A stretch of DNA of 49,152 nucleotides, from NCBI GenBank assembly GCA_949373075.1, contig CASIBX010000014.1:1-49152 (forward strand), in the 5' to 3' direction. The notes below the pieces were generated by a model. It was not told the DNA's origin, searched no databases, and saw only the letters and a program-made list of their open reading frames with translations. The translations under genes and the position numbers were made by a program. The DNA is from Candidatus Poseidoniaceae archaeon. GTDB taxonomy: Archaea > Thermoplasmatota > Poseidoniia > Poseidoniales > Poseidoniaceae. This document shows positions 16,596 to 25,247 of this stretch, in pieces (within the stretch, counting starts at the first letter, position 1; every line of letters begins with the position of its first letter).

Positions 16596-17234
16596 TCAGC
16601 GTGCGCTTGATGCGATACGCTGAACTTCTTCTTTCTTGGAAACTGCGAAAGAGGTAACATCACCATTGCTGGCTTTAGTTAATTCATTGATGATACACTG
16701 TGTTAGTGAACGCTTGGATTTTGAAGTTCCTTGTTGTGCGCCCTTTGCTAGATTTGCTAATGCGACATCTAAGCGGCGAGATGGTGAACTGTCTACTGCC
16801 TTAGGCTGAGATACTGCACCGAATTTGATACGTGTGATCTCTTCCATTGGAGCTGCATGACAAATAGCATCCACGAATGCTTGTAGTGGATTATTTCCAC
16901 TACGTTCTGCCATGGAATCGAGTGCGGTTTCAAACGCCTTGAGTGCGCCTTGCTTCTTACCAGTGTACTTACCAGTTCGCATCAATTTGTTTACGAATCT
17001 CTCGACAACTGAAAGGCGGGCTTTACCAAACCATGCATTTGCGTGTCTTCCACCGGTATGTGGGACACCGACGGTTGAAAGATTGATGTAAGGTGCTAAT
17101 CCAGGGTCTCTGCAAACAACTTCACTTGCATCATACTTGCTGAATACCAGAGTGCCAATGCCTGCAATAGGCCTGACTTCTTCAGGTGCTGCCTCTTCTT
17201 CGACTACTTCTTGTGTTTCGACTTCTTCACTCAT
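16596..17234 (-). CDS. rps7: 30S ribosomal protein S7
   Basis: S7 nucleates assembly of the head of the small ribosomal subunit by binding 16S rRNA. The 212-residue product is the long archaeal/eukaryotic (uS7) form with an acidic N-terminal tail. Typical stretches are VVERFVNKLMRTGKYTGKK, NNPLQAFVDAICHAAPMEE, RRLDVALANLAKGA and the C-terminal VSKKEEVQRIASSAR. It follows S12 after 15 nt, with a GGAGTG ribosome site before its ATG, as in other archaeal str operons. Confidence 0.97.
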   Translation of the reverse strand: MSEEVETQEVVEEEAAPEEVRPIAGIGTLVFSKYDASEVVCRDPGLAPYINLSTVGVPHTGGRHANAWFGKARLSVVERFVNKLMRTGKYTGKKQGALKAFETALDSMAERSGNNPLQAFVDAICHAAPMEEITRIKFGAVSQPKAVDSSPSRRLDVALANLAKGAQQGTSKSKRSLTQCIINELTKASNGDVTSFAVSKKEEVQRIASSAR

Positions 17235-17249
17235 CTAAATCACTCCGAA

Positions 17250-17678
17250 TCATCGTACTGGCTTCTCTTTGCGTCCACGAACCATCTCATCAAGTGAGAC
17301 ACCGTTGACTTGAATGACCTTGTAACGGACACCAGGAATATCTCCATATGAACGACCCATGCGTCCACCGATACCTTCGACCATCACTTCATCGTGTTCA
17401 TCGATGAAGTTGATTGCACCATCACCTGGTGCGAAGGCTGTGAGTTTGTTACCGTTCTTGATAAGAGTAATCTTGACTGCTTTACGGATTCCGGAGTTAG
17501 GCTGCTTAGCCTCAATTCCGACTTTTTCGATAACGATACCCTTTGCTTGAGTTGAACCTGCAAGAGGGTCGTGCTTAGCTCTAGATTTGAGCATACGCTT
17601 CTTGTATCTTCGGTCAGACCATCTAAACTTTTGACGGTCCTTTGCCATCTTGGTTCCTGCGAACAATCCACGACCCAT
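17250..17678 (-). CDS. rps12: 30S ribosomal protein S12
   Basis: S12 (uS12) lies at the decoding centre and checks codon-anticodon pairing. The protein begins [20 protein letters not shown], the archaeal N-terminus, and carries [15 protein letters not shown] (the PNS loop at the decoding site), [18 protein letters not shown] and [17 protein letters not shown]. The 142-residue length is right for archaea when read from ATG 17678 rather than the track start at 17693. It is the first gene of the leftward group S12-S7-desaturase-EF-2-MOSC and is divergent from the UbiD gene, with about 48 nt in between for two promoters. Confidence 0.97.
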   Translation of the reverse strand: MGRGLFAGTKMAKDRQKFRWSDRRYKKRMLKSRAKHDPLAGSTQAKGIVIEKVGIEAKQPNSGIRKAVKITLIKNGNKLTAFAPGDGAINFIDEHDEVMVEGIGGRMGRSYGDIPGVRYKVIQVNGVSLDEMVRGRKEKPVR

Positions 17679-17726
17679 GTCAAAACACTCCATTGAAGCA
17701 TTTTGCCGACCTACCTCCCCTATTTC

Positions 17727-19085
17727 ATGGTGCCGATTGAATCGGACTGGTTGAATGCGGTACGCATCGCTTGCTCAACAGTGCCAATGTTCATGGTTAT
17801 TCCCCTACAGCAAGGGTACATGGCATTCCGAGATTTACTAGGTGCGGCGACTATAGTTACGGAGCCAACCAGTGTGCTGCATGGGGTTTTTGACAAGTCG
17901 AAGTCGACTGGTCATGAACTTCTGGTCTTTGAAAATCTCATCGAGGCCCCAGGGCACAAAATTGCTGTAAATCTCCTAACTCGTCCCAGACTATGTGCGG
18001 CACTCTCCATTGAGCCGGAAGATTTCATCGACCTATTGGGATGGGCCATGACCAATCCTGGAACGCCAAACATTGTTGATTCTGGTCCAATAATGGAATG
18101 TACTCAAGACACCCCCGATTTGACAAAATTACCTATTCCTCACCATTGGCGTGAAGACCGTGGAAGATACATGTCATCAAGTGTAATTATTGCTGAATAT
18201 GGCGGGATTAGAAATATGTCATTTCATAGACAACTATTGAGAGATGAGACTCATTTGGTAGTAAGACTGGTTCCTCGGCACCTTCATTCTATGGCCACTG
18301 AGGCAAGAAGTTTGGGCGAAGATGTAAAAATAGCAGTGATAAATGCCCCTGACCCTGTTGTACTTTTGGCAGCAGCGATGTCATTTGACTCAAATATTGA
18401 TGAATTGACAATTGCATCTGCTCTCCACGAAAAAATACACGGTGTTCCTCTTGATTTGGTTGAGCTACCTAATGGAATTCAAGTTCCAGCCAATGCAGAA
18501 TATGCAATGTGGGGCAGGATTACAACAGATAATGATGACGAAGGACCTTATGTCGACATCACCGGTACTGTCGATGATGTGCGTCAACAACCAGTAATCG
18601 AAATCGAGGGGATTACTCACCGTGAAAATCCAGTATTTCATGCATTGATTCCAGCAGAAGCTGAGCACAAGACCTTGATGGGATTGCCTAGAGCACCTAC
18701 AATCAAATCTGCAGTTAACGAGGTTTGCGAGTGTTTGGATGTTTACATGACTGAGGGTGGCGGAGGATGGCTTGCAGCAGTTGTTAAAATCAAAGTTAAC
18801 AATGAAGGTGATGCTGTGAAAGCGATTCATGCCGCTCTTGCTGGACATCGCTCGATGAAGATGGTAACTATCGTTGATGAAGATATAGATATCACGGACC
18901 CTGTTAGGGTAGAATGGGCCATGATGACTCGATGGCAACCAGATTCAGACTCAATAATTATCTCTGACCAGAAAGGATCTAGTTTGGACCCTTCCAGATT
19001 ATCAGATGGTAAAACTGCTAAAATTGGAATTGATGCAACGATTCCATGGGGTTATGACCGTTCAGGTTTCATGTCAGTTCAGTGA
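17727..19085 (+). CDS. UbiD-family decarboxylase, possible trans-anhydromevalonate phosphate decarboxylase
   Basis: UbiD enzymes are prenylated-FMN-dependent decarboxylases. Family features are [16 protein letters not shown]-like N-terminal segment, [20 protein letters not shown] (the Mn/prFMN region), [19 protein letters not shown], and EYAMWGRI with the following EGPYVDITG; the C-terminal [14 protein letters not shown] is also typical. At about 452 residues it fits the archaeal branch. In several archaea such a protein decarboxylates trans-anhydromevalonate 5-phosphate to isopentenyl phosphate, the substrate of the isopentenyl phosphate kinase found 7 kb away here. That assignment is inference from the pathway; no UbiX or aconitase-X gene is in the window. 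The ATG at 17727 is preferred to the TTG at 17703. Confidence 0.85.
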   Translation: MVPIESDWLNAVRIACSTVPMFMVIPLQQGYMAFRDLLGAATIVTEPTSVLHGVFDKSKSTGHELLVFENLIEAPGHKIAVNLLTRPRLCAALSIEPEDFIDLLGWAMTNPGTPNIVDSGPIMECTQDTPDLTKLPIPHHWREDRGRYMSSSVIIAEYGGIRNMSFHRQLLRDETHLVVRLVPRHLHSMATEARSLGEDVKIAVINAPDPVVLLAAAMSFDSNIDELTIASALHEKIHGVPLDLVELPNGIQVPANAEYAMWGRITTDNDDEGPYVDITGTVDDVRQQPVIEIEGITHRENPVFHALIPAEAEHKTLMGLPRAPTIKSAVNEVCECLDVYMTEGGGGWLAAVVKIKVNNEGDAVKAIHAALAGHRSMKMVTIVDEDIDITDPVRVEWAMMTRWQPDSDSIIISDQKGSSLDPSRLSDGKTAKIGIDATIPWGYDRSGFMSVQ

Positions 19086-20074
19086 GTTGGTTGCAAATGG
19101 ACAGCGCATCGGTTCTTCAACACCCGAGACGCAATCTAGGTAGCCGTCATCGCTCACAAGCAGACCGGTTTGTTAAATTGGCTAAGCAAGACCCAAGTCG
19201 TGAGTCTGAGAACTTAGCCTGGGCAGAACAAAATGCACAACAGGCAGTTCTGTTTGATTTTACCGATGAAAGGAATTGGAGATGTCTTGCTATAATCAAG
19301 AAAATGCGCAATGATGGTGAAGGTTTAGCATTGGTTTTGGAAGATTTATTCATCGTCCTAGGTAGGGACCATGTTCAACTAAACCAACTGACTGGTGTCA
19401 ATCTCCTCGATGTTGGATTGGAATTACTCGAAGCTGCATTTATCACAGATTCACTAGAGCCCGAAAACTGGTTCGCTGGCCTAGAAGGTAACGATTTGGA
19501 AAGTTTTACCAATCGATGTAGGCGTCTAGATTTCACCGACCAACGTGCCAATATTATCTATGGTAGAAGGTTGGAGAGGATAAGAATCGCTGGGCATGAA
19601 GATTTGTTCATCGATCTAGTCCAACACCTACTAGCACACCGCCCTGCAAACCACGAACTATGGATGGAATTAGGTCGCCTCCATGAAAGAAGAGATGAAA
19701 TCGACCAAGCTTGGCTATGTTATGACCATGTCCAGCAACTAAGGCCTACTGAAAAGGTCAGAGATATATTCCTTGAACGTCTAAAAGATGCAATGGATGG
19801 TAAAGAAAACCAGCCATGGAGTGGGCCTTCACTTCGAACTCGTTCAGATTTCTTAACTCGAATGCAAAGCCTTTCTCAATCTGTTTCTGATGTTGTAGGA
19901 GAAGAAATCGTATCTGAAGAAAGTGAATCTGTCGACCCGGACCTGAAGAGATTGCAGGTCTTGATTGAATCTGGAGAAGCCGCTGAGGCATTCTTCATGG
20001 CTCGCTCATTGTTAACTTCGGGCGAGGAATGGGCTGAAGAGTGGATGATAAAAGCGCAATCAATGCTTGATTAA
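19082..20074 (+). CDS. Tetratricopeptide-like helical repeat protein
   Basis: A 330-residue, mostly helical protein without a named family. Repeating helix pairs are apparent, the clearest being LLAHRPANHELWMELGRLHERRDEIDQAWLCYDHVQQLRP, which follows the TPR consensus (W/LG-Y-A-P spacing). The C-terminal part ends in a further helix pair. The gene begins with a GTG that overlaps the UbiD stop codon (GTGA); an ATG five codons further in (19097) is the alternative start. It ends in a 4-nt overlap with the convergent gene at 20071. No signal peptide or membrane segment is seen, so it is probably a cytoplasmic scaffold. Confidence 0.72.
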   Translation: MSWLQMDSASVLQHPRRNLGSRHRSQADRFVKLAKQDPSRESENLAWAEQNAQQAVLFDFTDERNWRCLAIIKKMRNDGEGLALVLEDLFIVLGRDHVQLNQLTGVNLLDVGLELLEAAFITDSLEPENWFAGLEGNDLESFTNRCRRLDFTDQRANIIYGRRLERIRIAGHEDLFIDLVQHLLAHRPANHELWMELGRLHERRDEIDQAWLCYDHVQQLRPTEKVRDIFLERLKDAMDGKENQPWSGPSLRTRSDFLTRMQSLSQSVSDVVGEEIVSEESESVDPDLKRLQVLIESGEAAEAFFMARSLLTSGEEWAEEWMIKAQSMLD

Positions 20075-21105
20075 TTATCCTTCAGAGTCATAATTTCAGT
20101 AACTCTAGATTTCCATATCGCTGCTTCGCTGCCCTCGCTAATCGAGGCACAGAGTGCTGCTAACATAGCATCTTCAACCTCTTCATGAGATACGAGTAGG
20201 TCTGCAAATAGGTCCTCTCTTCCAAGTCTCTTAGCAAGCGTGATTAAAGCCCTTAAGTCCGGCCTTTCATGTCCTGAAAAACCATCTTCCGTGTGTTCTA
20301 CACACCATTCTAATACTCCGTTGACATCTTCAGGAGATACCTGCAATATCGGTGCAGATTCACCAGCAGATTGTGGTTTAGCATCTACAATTTGGTCGGC
20401 AAATTTCACTGCACCATCGACTATGTATTCTGCTGCAATCTCGACGAATATCGCCCCTGATTCTACAGCCAAACCGTACTGCTTTGATATCATGGCGTGA
20501 GCATGTGCATTGAATGCGCATCTTGCCGCATCAAAAATATGACCGTATGATAGGTGTATTCTGGCTGCCTGAATACGAGATATTGCGATGGTCTCATTAG
20601 CGTGGCCTGCGTTTCTTGAAATCTCACCGTGGACGTGTAATGCCATCATCGATTCATCTATCGATAGATGAAAAGCGGCTTTGTTTAACAATGAGATATC
20701 ATGATCCCTGCTAGCCTTAGCTACAGACTTTAATCGAGTCTCTGCCCAAGTTAAGTCATCACGTGCTCCCTCGATATTACCATTTTCAAAATGAACTAAA
20801 CCTCTTTCCATTCGCAGTCGGCCTTCGATTGCTAAATCTCTAGTCTCGGGGTTTCTTGCCACCTCTAATGCACTTTCTATAGATTCAATGTTGATTTTAC
20901 CTTCAATTCTTAAAATCAGTAATTCTAGCACTTTAGCCTCTGCCGGTGTTAGTTTGTCGGTTAAGAATTCAACAATTCCACTTCCTAATACGATTCCCAA
21001 TTCGGCTACGCCTAGCCAACTAGTCCAACCCATTTTTTCTAGAAGTGGCTCAAGATTTCTCTCACCATTTTCGTATGCTTGGACAATCTCTTCAGGATTC
21101 ATCAC
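20071..21105 (-). CDS. Alpha-helical repeat (TPR-like) protein
   Basis: A 344-residue protein predicted to be almost wholly helical, of no family known to me. Motif-like helix pairs include LAIEGRLRMERGLVHFENGNIEGARDDL, a good TPR-type unit, and the related SRIQAARIHLSYGHIFDAARCAFNAHAHA. The start overlaps the end of the DHH phosphoesterase gene by 14 nt (or 11 nt from the second Met), so it is the last gene of the long proteasome/exosome operon. The link could mean a role in assembly or turnover of one of those complexes, but that is a guess from position only. Confidence 0.7.
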   Translation of the reverse strand: MMNPEEIVQAYENGERNLEPLLEKMGWTSWLGVAELGIVLGSGIVEFLTDKLTPAEAKVLELLILRIEGKINIESIESALEVARNPETRDLAIEGRLRMERGLVHFENGNIEGARDDLTWAETRLKSVAKASRDHDISLLNKAAFHLSIDESMMALHVHGEISRNAGHANETIAISRIQAARIHLSYGHIFDAARCAFNAHAHAMISKQYGLAVESGAIFVEIAAEYIVDGAVKFADQIVDAKPQSAGESAPILQVSPEDVNGVLEWCVEHTEDGFSGHERPDLRALITLAKRLGREDLFADLLVSHEEVEDAMLAALCASISEGSEAAIWKSRVTEIMTLKDN

Positions 21106-22075
21106 TTACCCTCCTGGTGCTCGCAAGAATATTGATGAAAGCGGTTTCGCCAGCGATTCTGTCACAACGACCACTCCAGCCGGCTGCACCATCATGACCT
21201 CCACCTTCTCCACCCATTTTTTCAGCCAATTGTTGCATCATTTTTCCAAGATGTATACCTGAATTAGTGGATGAACGTGGGGCTCGAGCGGTTAGTCTGG
21301 TCTCACCATCACGATTACGAGATACAAGTGCAACTTCGGCACCTGCTTGTACCAACAGTCCAGCGACTCTTCCTTCAAGGATCCCTGCATATGTGTGAAC
21401 TAAATTCCACTTACCTGATTCGATGGATTGGCACCTGGTTAAAGCCTTGACAATGGCTCCTCTATCACTGGCTGTAATATTCTCAGTTTGTATGTCTTCT
21501 ACAAACTTTTGATATTCGAAATCAGCCCCATCTAGAATCTCAGCAGCACATCTTAGTGATGATTCATCTGCGTGGCGGAATCTACCGGTATCTGTAATCA
21601 GTCCCGCAAGCAATAGCTTGCGTACTTCATTACTCAGGGTTTCGGGAGAGTACTCATTTAGATACTGGAATACCATTTGGGTTGTAGAACGTGCATTTCC
21701 TCGCACTTCCAAATCATCATCTCCAAATGTCCACTCGCATGTGTCATGGTGGTCGATTACGCAAATTGGAACTCCCTTTGGTAGTGTCACTCCTGTTTGT
21801 GACTCTGCAGCCGCATCTACGATAATTATCCCACCTAGTTTTGATGGCCAACTTGGTTTATCTGATATTTTACGGAATGGGGCCTCGAGTTCTTCACACA
21901 GTCTGTTCGCTAATCTCCCAACATGTAATCCACATGCTAACAATCCTGGGTTCGAAGAAGCCAGAGCGATCGCAGAACCAATTGTGTCCATATCGCCATT
22001 TCTTCCGGCCAGGACGGGAACAGCACCACGTGTGGTGGCCTCTGCTATCCATTCTGCCAATTTGTCCAAGTTCAT
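21092..22075 (-). CDS. DHH-family phosphoesterase with DHHA1 domain
   Basis: The protein has the two-domain DHH plus DHHA1 layout of NrnA/RecJ-like phosphoesterases, which degrade nanoRNA, single-stranded DNA or cyclic dinucleotides. Motif III is intact as VIDHHDTCEW, motif II as IVDAAAESQ, and the DHHA1 glycine-rich site is GGEGGGHDGAAGWSG. The first motif, normally HxxPDxDAxGS, reads AGRNGDMDTIGSAIAL: the aspartates are there but the first histidine is replaced by glycine. The 327-residue length is normal. The gene overlaps the prefoldin stop by an ATGA junction. Substrate is unknown; its place after the exosome genes suggests an RNA-end role. Confidence 0.87.
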   Translation of the reverse strand: MNLDKLAEWIAEATTRGAVPVLAGRNGDMDTIGSAIALASSNPGLLACGLHVGRLANRLCEELEAPFRKISDKPSWPSKLGGIIIVDAAAESQTGVTLPKGVPICVIDHHDTCEWTFGDDDLEVRGNARSTTQMVFQYLNEYSPETLSNEVRKLLLAGLITDTGRFRHADESSLRCAAEILDGADFEYQKFVEDIQTENITASDRGAIVKALTRCQSIESGKWNLVHTYAGILEGRVAGLLVQAGAEVALVSRNRDGETRLTARAPRSSTNSGIHLGKMMQQLAEKMGGEGGGHDGAAGWSGRCDRIAGETAFINILASTRRVSDES

Positions 22076-22380
22076 CCCTCAAGAGATTGTTTGAGTTGTT
22101 CGTAGGTAGAAATTAATTCCGCCTCTCTAGCGCCCATACTGGCAACAGCTTTCGACATCTGTTCGAGGGTTGATTCTAAATCCTTGAGTAATTGTTCTCT
22201 GTCATCGACTTCGATTAGGATTGTACCCATCTGTCGATGTAATGCTAAATCTTTAGGCTGGCTCTTTACTGCTGCAATAGTTCCTTCTAACTCTCGTAAT
22301 TGAGCATTAAGTGAAGCAACTTGTTGTCGTGCATTTTGCACTTCTGCGACTACCATTTGCAATTGTTGAGCGGCTTCCAT
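22072..22380 (-). CDS. pfdB: Prefoldin beta subunit
   Basis: Prefoldin is the jellyfish-shaped holdase that passes unfolded proteins to the thermosome. The 102-residue product has the beta-subunit form: two long coiled-coil helices (AAQQLQMVVAEVQNARQQVA and the C-terminal LLKDLESTLEQMSKAVASM) around a central hairpin with KSQPKDLALHRQMGTILIEV. A strong GAGGAGATAAC ribosome site precedes the ATG. In archaea pfdB normally follows pcc1 in this operon, as here. Confidence 0.93.
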   Translation of the reverse strand: MEAAQQLQMVVAEVQNARQQVASLNAQLRELEGTIAAVKSQPKDLALHRQMGTILIEVDDREQLLKDLESTLEQMSKAVASMGAREAELISTYEQLKQSLEG

Positions 22381-22404
22381 GTTATCTCCTCAGTAGTGGG
22401 GGGT

Positions 22405-22611
22405 TCAAGAATCCATCACTTCGATTACTCGATTTGCGATTACTAGAGAGCGCATTCTGGTATTCCACATGGCTCTCGCATCTTTAGCACGGCTTTCTTG
22501 TAAAGTGAATGAAAGGTTTTCACCATTTACACTTACTTCTTCTTCACTTGCTAGGCTAGCAGCTAAAGATTTAGCATAGGGGGAATCCACCGAAAGGCGG
22601 ACAGACCACAA
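22405..22611 (-). CDS. pcc1: KEOPS complex subunit Pcc1
   Basis: Pcc1 is the dimerising subunit of KEOPS, which makes threonylcarbamoyladenosine at tRNA position 37. The 68-residue protein ends with ARAMWNTRMRSLVIANRVIEVMDS, matching the RxxxNTxxRxLxxAxxVxEV pattern of the family, and has two strands at the N-terminus. No ATG is available: the frame begins at TTG 22611, seven bases after the L37Ae stop, with GGAG at suitable distance upstream. Its place between L37Ae and prefoldin beta is the usual archaeal context and supports the call. Confidence 0.87.
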   Translation of the reverse strand: MWSVRLSVDSPYAKSLAASLASEEEVSVNGENLSFTLQESRAKDARAMWNTRMRSLVIANRVIEVMDS

Positions 22612-22617
22612 AAAGAA

Positions 22618-22977
22618 TCACTCCTCTTCGTCGATCTCACCGGCATTTAGTGCACGCTCGTATTCAATAGCTGCTTGCTGTGCGATATATGCCATGTCAG
22701 CGGTTGTTGCACCGTCTGTGTTTCGGCGAATGATTCTGTTGTTAGCATCAGATGCTCGGGTGTATGGTTCCCATGCGCCACCAGCAAATGTGTGGCCACA
22801 CTTTCCACATGACCATATTCCTACGGACTGACGGGTGACCTTACGGTACTGGCAAACAGGACATGTATACTTAGCAGACTTCTTCTTCAAAGCCATGCCA
22901 GCATTACGTCGAACACTAACACCATATCTTGCTCCGAATCTGCCAGTTATGCCGGCCTTCTGAGTACGCTTTGCCAT
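22618..22977 (-). CDS. rpl37ae: 50S ribosomal protein L37Ae
   Basis: L37Ae (eL43) is a small zinc-finger protein of the large subunit. The sequence starts AKRTQKAGITGRFGARYGVSVRR and has a four-cysteine ribbon, CPVCQYRKVTRQSVGIWSCGKC, followed by GHTFAGGAWEPYT, all characteristic. It is longer than usual (119 against about 90) because of a C-terminal acidic extension ending in GEIDEEE. A GGAGG ribosome site lies before the ATG. In many archaea the RNA polymerase subunit gene rpoP follows; it is not present between L37Ae and pcc1 here. Confidence 0.96.
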   Translation of the reverse strand: MAKRTQKAGITGRFGARYGVSVRRNAGMALKKKSAKYTCPVCQYRKVTRQSVGIWSCGKCGHTFAGGAWEPYTRASDANNRIIRRNTDGATTADMAYIAQQAAIEYERALNAGEIDEEE

Positions 22978-22979
22978 GT

Positions 22980-23762
22980 TTAAGCCTCCTTTGAGTTGAC
23001 CAGATTAGCAAGTTCGGCGCAGCGTTGCTGTGCGACTCCTAGTATCTCGTCGAATTCCGCCGGCGTGAAAGTTCCCTTTAACCCCTTCTGAAGTGAATGG
23101 AGATGTCCTTCATCTCCAAGAGTGATGTGAATCCTCTCATCTCCACCCAATTCCTCTTCATCATTTGCGTCAAGAACATAACGTCCTCCAACTCTGGTAA
23201 ATGAACACATAGTAGGTGTCATTGATACTGCTAGTGGGTAATCTTCCCCAATATCGAATCTCTCTGCTGGAACGATAGCAGTTCGCAGTGCTGCGATAGC
23301 ACCGAGAGCACATGCGTCGAAGATATTTCCTTTGTCAGACAGTACGTGAATGTCGATCATAACACCCAACACTTTCTCACCAGGAATGATACAAAGAGAG
23401 TCCATGTCAATACATCCTGACTCACGAATTCCACGGTCTACAACTCTACCTAATTCGATAGATTGTGGTGATGGTGGTCCCGGTTCATACTTTCTTCCAG
23501 CGACAGGGCGAAGTTCAGCCCCGCACATAAGAGAGCCTTGCGCAGGTCGGTCTGGCCAAGGTGTTCTAATCTCGAATTTGACACCAGCATAAATTATGGT
23601 ATCTCCCCAAGTAACCTTAGCGCTTCCTTCAGCATTGTATAGGCAATCTGTTTCTAGAGTAATATCACGAGAGTCCCAGCGGCCTCGACCGTCTATCCTC
23701 TGGTCATTTGCAGCAAGAGCTGCAAGTTCTTGACGTAGTAGACTAGGTACTAGTTCTACCAT
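22980..23762 (-). CDS. rrp42: Exosome subunit Rrp42
   Basis: Rrp42 is the structural RNase PH-type subunit that alternates with Rrp41 in the hexameric ring of the archaeal exosome, which degrades and tails RNA. The RNase PH fold is shown by NDQRIDGRGRWDSRDI, EGSAKVTWGDTIIYAGVK, ELGRVVDRGIRESGCIDMDSL and DKGNIFDACALGAIAALRTA. It begins at ATG 23762, which overlaps the Rrp41 stop (TGATG); the TTG at 23765 in the track is less likely. The order rrp4-rrp41-rrp42 is preserved. Confidence 0.96.
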   Translation of the reverse strand: MVELVPSLLRQELAALAANDQRIDGRGRWDSRDITLETDCLYNAEGSAKVTWGDTIIYAGVKFEIRTPWPDRPAQGSLMCGAELRPVAGRKYEPGPPSPQSIELGRVVDRGIRESGCIDMDSLCIIPGEKVLGVMIDIHVLSDKGNIFDACALGAIAALRTAIVPAERFDIGEDYPLAVSMTPTMCSFTRVGGRYVLDANDEEELGGDERIHITLGDEGHLHSLQKGLKGTFTPAEFDEILGVAQQRCAELANLVNSKEA

Positions 23763-24499
23763 CAAGCCTCACCTCCATTCTTTTCTAAATATCTGCGTTT
23801 GAGAGCATCGATCATTAATACATGAATTTCCCTTGCAGCTTTCAAATTGTATTCCATACAGGTGTTGTATTCCTCAAACGATAGGTCGCCATCCATCTGT
23901 AGGAAGGCAATCTCACCGGTCGTAGGTAGAATACCCATTGGCAAATCTGCTTGTCCATAGTTGTCTTCAGCCTTATCTAGGTCGAGAACTACTGTGTCCT
24001 CAATCTTGCCGCTTGCAACGCCTACAATCAAATCTCTCATCGGAATTCCAGCATCAGCAAGAGCCACTGCTGCAGCAGTTATTCCTACACAGCGAGTTCC
24101 TGCTTCAGCAGCAAGGATTTCAATTTCGACACGAATCTTTGAGCGAGGGAATCTTTCAACGAGAACTACACTTTCAAGTGCTTCTGCTGTGACCTTACTA
24201 ATCTCACGAGAACGTCGATTGTAACCTGGCCTGATTCTGTCGCTGGTAGAGAATGGTGCCATGTTGTATCTTACATCGATAACTGCACGGTCTTGGCGTT
24301 GAATCTTACGAGGGTGAGCCTCCATTGGACCATACACTGCACAAACTGCAACATTGAGTCCATGCTTAACCCAAGCAGAACCATCAGCAGCAGGCAAAAT
24401 ACCTGCTTCGATTTCAACTTCTCTCATCTCATCGACTTTGCGACCATCTAATCGCAAGCCATCTTCACGTAGTAATTTTACATCTCCGTATCCGCCCAT
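23762..24499 (-). CDS. rrp41: Exosome catalytic subunit Rrp41
   Basis: Rrp41 carries the phosphorolytic active site of the archaeal exosome. Signatures are DGLRLDGRKVDEMREVEIEAG, ADGSAWVKHGLNVAVCAVYGP, the RNA/phosphate-binding SREISKVTAEALES, FPRSKIRVEIEILAAEAGTRCVGITAA with the basic and acidic residues of the catalytic face, and KAEDNYGQADLPMGILP. At 245 residues it is the normal size. It overlaps both neighbours by one or a few bases, which suggests translational coupling within the exosome genes. Confidence 0.97.
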   Translation of the reverse strand: MGGYGDVKLLREDGLRLDGRKVDEMREVEIEAGILPAADGSAWVKHGLNVAVCAVYGPMEAHPRKIQRQDRAVIDVRYNMAPFSTSDRIRPGYNRRSREISKVTAEALESVVLVERFPRSKIRVEIEILAAEAGTRCVGITAAAVALADAGIPMRDLIVGVASGKIEDTVVLDLDKAEDNYGQADLPMGILPTTGEIAFLQMDGDLSFEEYNTCMEYNLKAAREIHVLMIDALKRRYLEKNGGEA

Positions 24500-25221
24500 C
24501 AGGCATTCCTCCTATTTTCGATTAATGCTTCTAATGAGGCATTGAATGTGGCCATGTGGCCTTCGTTACGTACCAAATCGAGTACTGTACGCATGAATGC
24601 GATTCCGTCTGCGTCACCATCGACCCAAACTCGTCCATTTTCTGCCACTATAACACGGCAGTCACTAACTTCTTTCAGTTGACGTAGAGTTGAATCTGCG
24701 TCTCCCCTCAAGCGTGAAATATGATTCATTGATATTTCGGACATAACTCCTTCCTTTAGTCGGCGTAGTCCTACTCCCTTCATCGTTAGTACGACGTTGT
24801 GTGCTTCATCAACTTCCTGTACACGAGCCAACATTACGTCGCCAATGTCCATCTGCTCACGAGCAGCACCAAATTCTACCTTCCAAGGTGCTAATGACAT
24901 TGGTAGTAGTCCATTGAATGGTCCGTTAACATCTGCGAACCAGAGATTGTTACGCACACTTTCGACAACTCCGATGATTAGGTCACCAGATCTTGGCATG
25001 TATGCAGCGTGAATCGGGTCTACCGATGTCACACCATTGTTTTCTTTAGCCCACCCAACTCGGGTTGCTATGATTTTGTCACCCATGATTAGGGTTCCAG
25101 TTCCTGCTCGTGCACCTGATGAGGCCCCGATGGCCTCCCCAGGAGTCACGAGGCGCAGCTCGGCGCCTTCTTTCGCTCCTGACATTTCTTTGTCTCCGAG
25201 TCGGGCGACCCGCCATCCCAT
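24499..25221 (-). CDS. rrp4: Exosome RNA-binding cap subunit Rrp4
   Basis: Rrp4 sits on top of the Rrp41/Rrp42 ring and feeds RNA into it. The protein has the N-terminal domain (LRLVTPGEAI ... GTGTLIMGDKIIATRVG), the S1 domain starting PRSGDLIIGVVESVRNNLWFADVNG, and a KH domain in the C-terminal third with CRVIVAENGRVWVDGDADG. An inner ATG at 25185 (MSGAKEG) is an alternative start. It is the first of the three exosome genes, after sdo1, in the standard archaeal order. Confidence 0.95.
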   Translation of the reverse strand: MGWRVARLGDKEMSGAKEGAELRLVTPGEAIGASSGARAGTGTLIMGDKIIATRVGWAKENNGVTSVDPIHAAYMPRSGDLIIGVVESVRNNLWFADVNGPFNGLLPMSLAPWKVEFGAAREQMDIGDVMLARVQEVDEAHNVVLTMKGVGLRRLKEGVMSEISMNHISRLRGDADSTLRQLKEVSDCRVIVAENGRVWVDGDADGIAFMRTVLDLVRNEGHMATFNASLEALIENRRNA

Positions 25222-25247
25222 GATAAAGCAGACGCTTGTTATGTTAC

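Noticed and set aside
16520-16666. Longer N-terminus of the desaturase in the ORF track
   Set aside because: It would overlap S7 and adds residues with no family resemblance; the Met at 16519 fits the start.
18465-18938. 157-codon minus-strand ORF inside the UbiD gene
   Set aside because: Antisense shadow of a well-conserved decarboxylase.
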